A DNA stretch of 64,000 nucleotides, from NCBI RefSeq assembly GCF_014863405.1, contig NZ_JACZZA010000001.1:806001-870000 (forward strand), in the 5' to 3' direction. Of this stretch, positions 63,402-64,000 are shown piece by piece. Below the pieces are notes generated by a model that was not told where the DNA came from, did not search any database, and saw nothing but the letters and a program-made list of their open reading frames with translations. Numbering within the stretch: the stretch's first letter is position 1; every line of letters begins with the position of its first letter. Made by a program: the position numbers and the translations under genes. This DNA comes from Dyella acidiphila. Its GTDB lineage: Bacteria; Pseudomonadota; Gammaproteobacteria; Xanthomonadales; Rhodanobacteraceae.

Positions 63402-63866
63402 ATGCGCACGCACGCACGCTTCATCCGCAAAACTGCTCTGGCCAGCCTGGTCGCTCTGTGCGCGGCTTCCACCGCCTTCGCCCAGACCGCCGCGCCCGCC
63501 ACCGGCCTGGGCCAGGCCTGGCCGGACGCCGCCGATCTCAGCGCCAGCCCGAACTGGCACGTGTACGTATTCGTGCTCAACGGCGTGAAGTACATCCAGG
63601 TCAATGACTTGAATGGCACCGTGCACGCGGCAGTGGGCACCGTCAATGGCACTGCATTTGCGCTGCCGGTCGGCGTCGATTCGAGCAACGTCGCCACCAA
63701 TTCGTCCTCGTCTTCCACCAGCACGACCACGCAGACGGTCTACAACGACGGCACCACCGCCGTGACCGCCACGCCGCAAAGCGATGGAACCACTCAGTTC
63801 AGCGCCAGCAATGTGCAGGCGGATCTGTGCGAGGGCAAGAACTGCAGCGGCACCGGTGGCTCGTGA
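63402..63866 (+). CDS. small secreted protein of unknown function
   Basis: The product has 154 residues with a signal peptide (KTALASLVALCAASTAFA). The mature part has NWHVYVFVLNGVKYIQVNDL, then a Ser/Thr-rich linker (SSNVATNSSSSSTSTTTQTV) and a C-terminal end with a cysteine pair (LCEGKNC). AGGGG lies seven bases upstream of ATG 63402. I do not recognise the family. Confidence 0.75.
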   Translation: MRTHARFIRKTALASLVALCAASTAFAQTAAPATGLGQAWPDAADLSASPNWHVYVFVLNGVKYIQVNDLNGTVHAAVGTVNGTAFALPVGVDSSNVATNSSSSSTSTTTQTVYNDGTTAVTATPQSDGTTQFSASNVQADLCEGKNCSGTGGS

Positions 63867-63893
63867 TAGCCGTCGCGTCACGCGACGGCTATA
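63867..63893 (+). terminator. hairpin after the last gene
   Basis: A perfect twelve-pair stem ATAGCCGTCGCG/CGCGACGGCTAT with a TCA loop directly follows the stop codon. There is no T-run. The rest of the window to 64000 shows nothing recognisable. Confidence 0.6.
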
Positions 63894-64000
63894 GGCAAGA
63901 AATACTTACTTCACCCACAGGCGCAGAGGTGCTGCAGAGTGCGACGCAGCCCTTTGCGCCTCTTGCTCTTGCGAGGCGTCGTGCAACAGGGCCGTGATGC

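Overview
The window is GC-rich DNA from a motile gammaproteobacterium of the Xanthomonadales (Lysobacterales), most like the Rhodanobacteraceae (Dyella, Luteibacter, Rhodanobacter or Frateuria type). The evidence is the gene order fliC-fliD-fliS-fliT-PilZ-fleQ-fliEFGHIJK-fliLMNOPQR-flhBAF-fleN-fliA-cheYZA-motCD-cheW, an XAC0095-like gene, and several families of intergenic palindromes typical of this group. The genus cannot be fixed from the sequence alone.

Layout. 1-9.6 kb is a mixed accessory region: the edge of a CPBP membrane protease gene, a tRNA-Arg(CCG), a secreted M61 peptidase, an outer-membrane beta-barrel protein, a small secreted protein, a MASE1 sensor with a degenerate kinase end, and a tandem pair of secreted beta-propeller-like genes of which the first is a frameshifted pseudogene. 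9.6-22.6 kb is chemotaxis locus B, all on the minus strand: STAS-cheY-cheA-MCP, then cheW-MCP, cheR-cheD, and cheB-MCP-STAS. 22.8-24.2 kb carries a plus-strand pair, a second FliK-type protein and an FlhB-tail protein. 24.2-26.5 kb holds a lipoprotein, tandem repeats, a candidate 47-residue small protein and an XAC0095-like gene. 26.0-57.6 kb is the minus-strand flagellar and chemotaxis A supercluster running from fliC down to a DUF2802 gene. 58.2-63.2 kb is one plus-strand gene for a 1665-residue multidomain glycosyltransferase, divergent from fliC, followed by a small secreted protein.

How it works together. FleQ (sigma-54 activator) probably drives fliE, fliL, fliK and possibly its own gene from sites with the -24/-12 pattern. 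FliA (sigma-28), encoded here, probably drives fliC, both locus B chemotaxis operons and the fliK2/flhB-tail pair from sites matching TAAAGTTT-N11-GCCGATAA. The giant glycosyltransferase has its own perfect -24/-12 sigma-54 site, which puts it under flagellar control and makes it a strong candidate for flagellin glycosylation. FlhF and FleN suggest polar flagellation with controlled number. MotC/MotD are proton-type stators. Two CheA kinases are present: one with CheY/CheZ beside fliA, the other with CheR/CheB/CheD and STAS proteins.

The gaps between operons are filled by four families of palindromic repeats and two tandem arrays (about 254 bp and 183 bp periods). No CRISPR array, phage, plasmid origin or transposase was seen.
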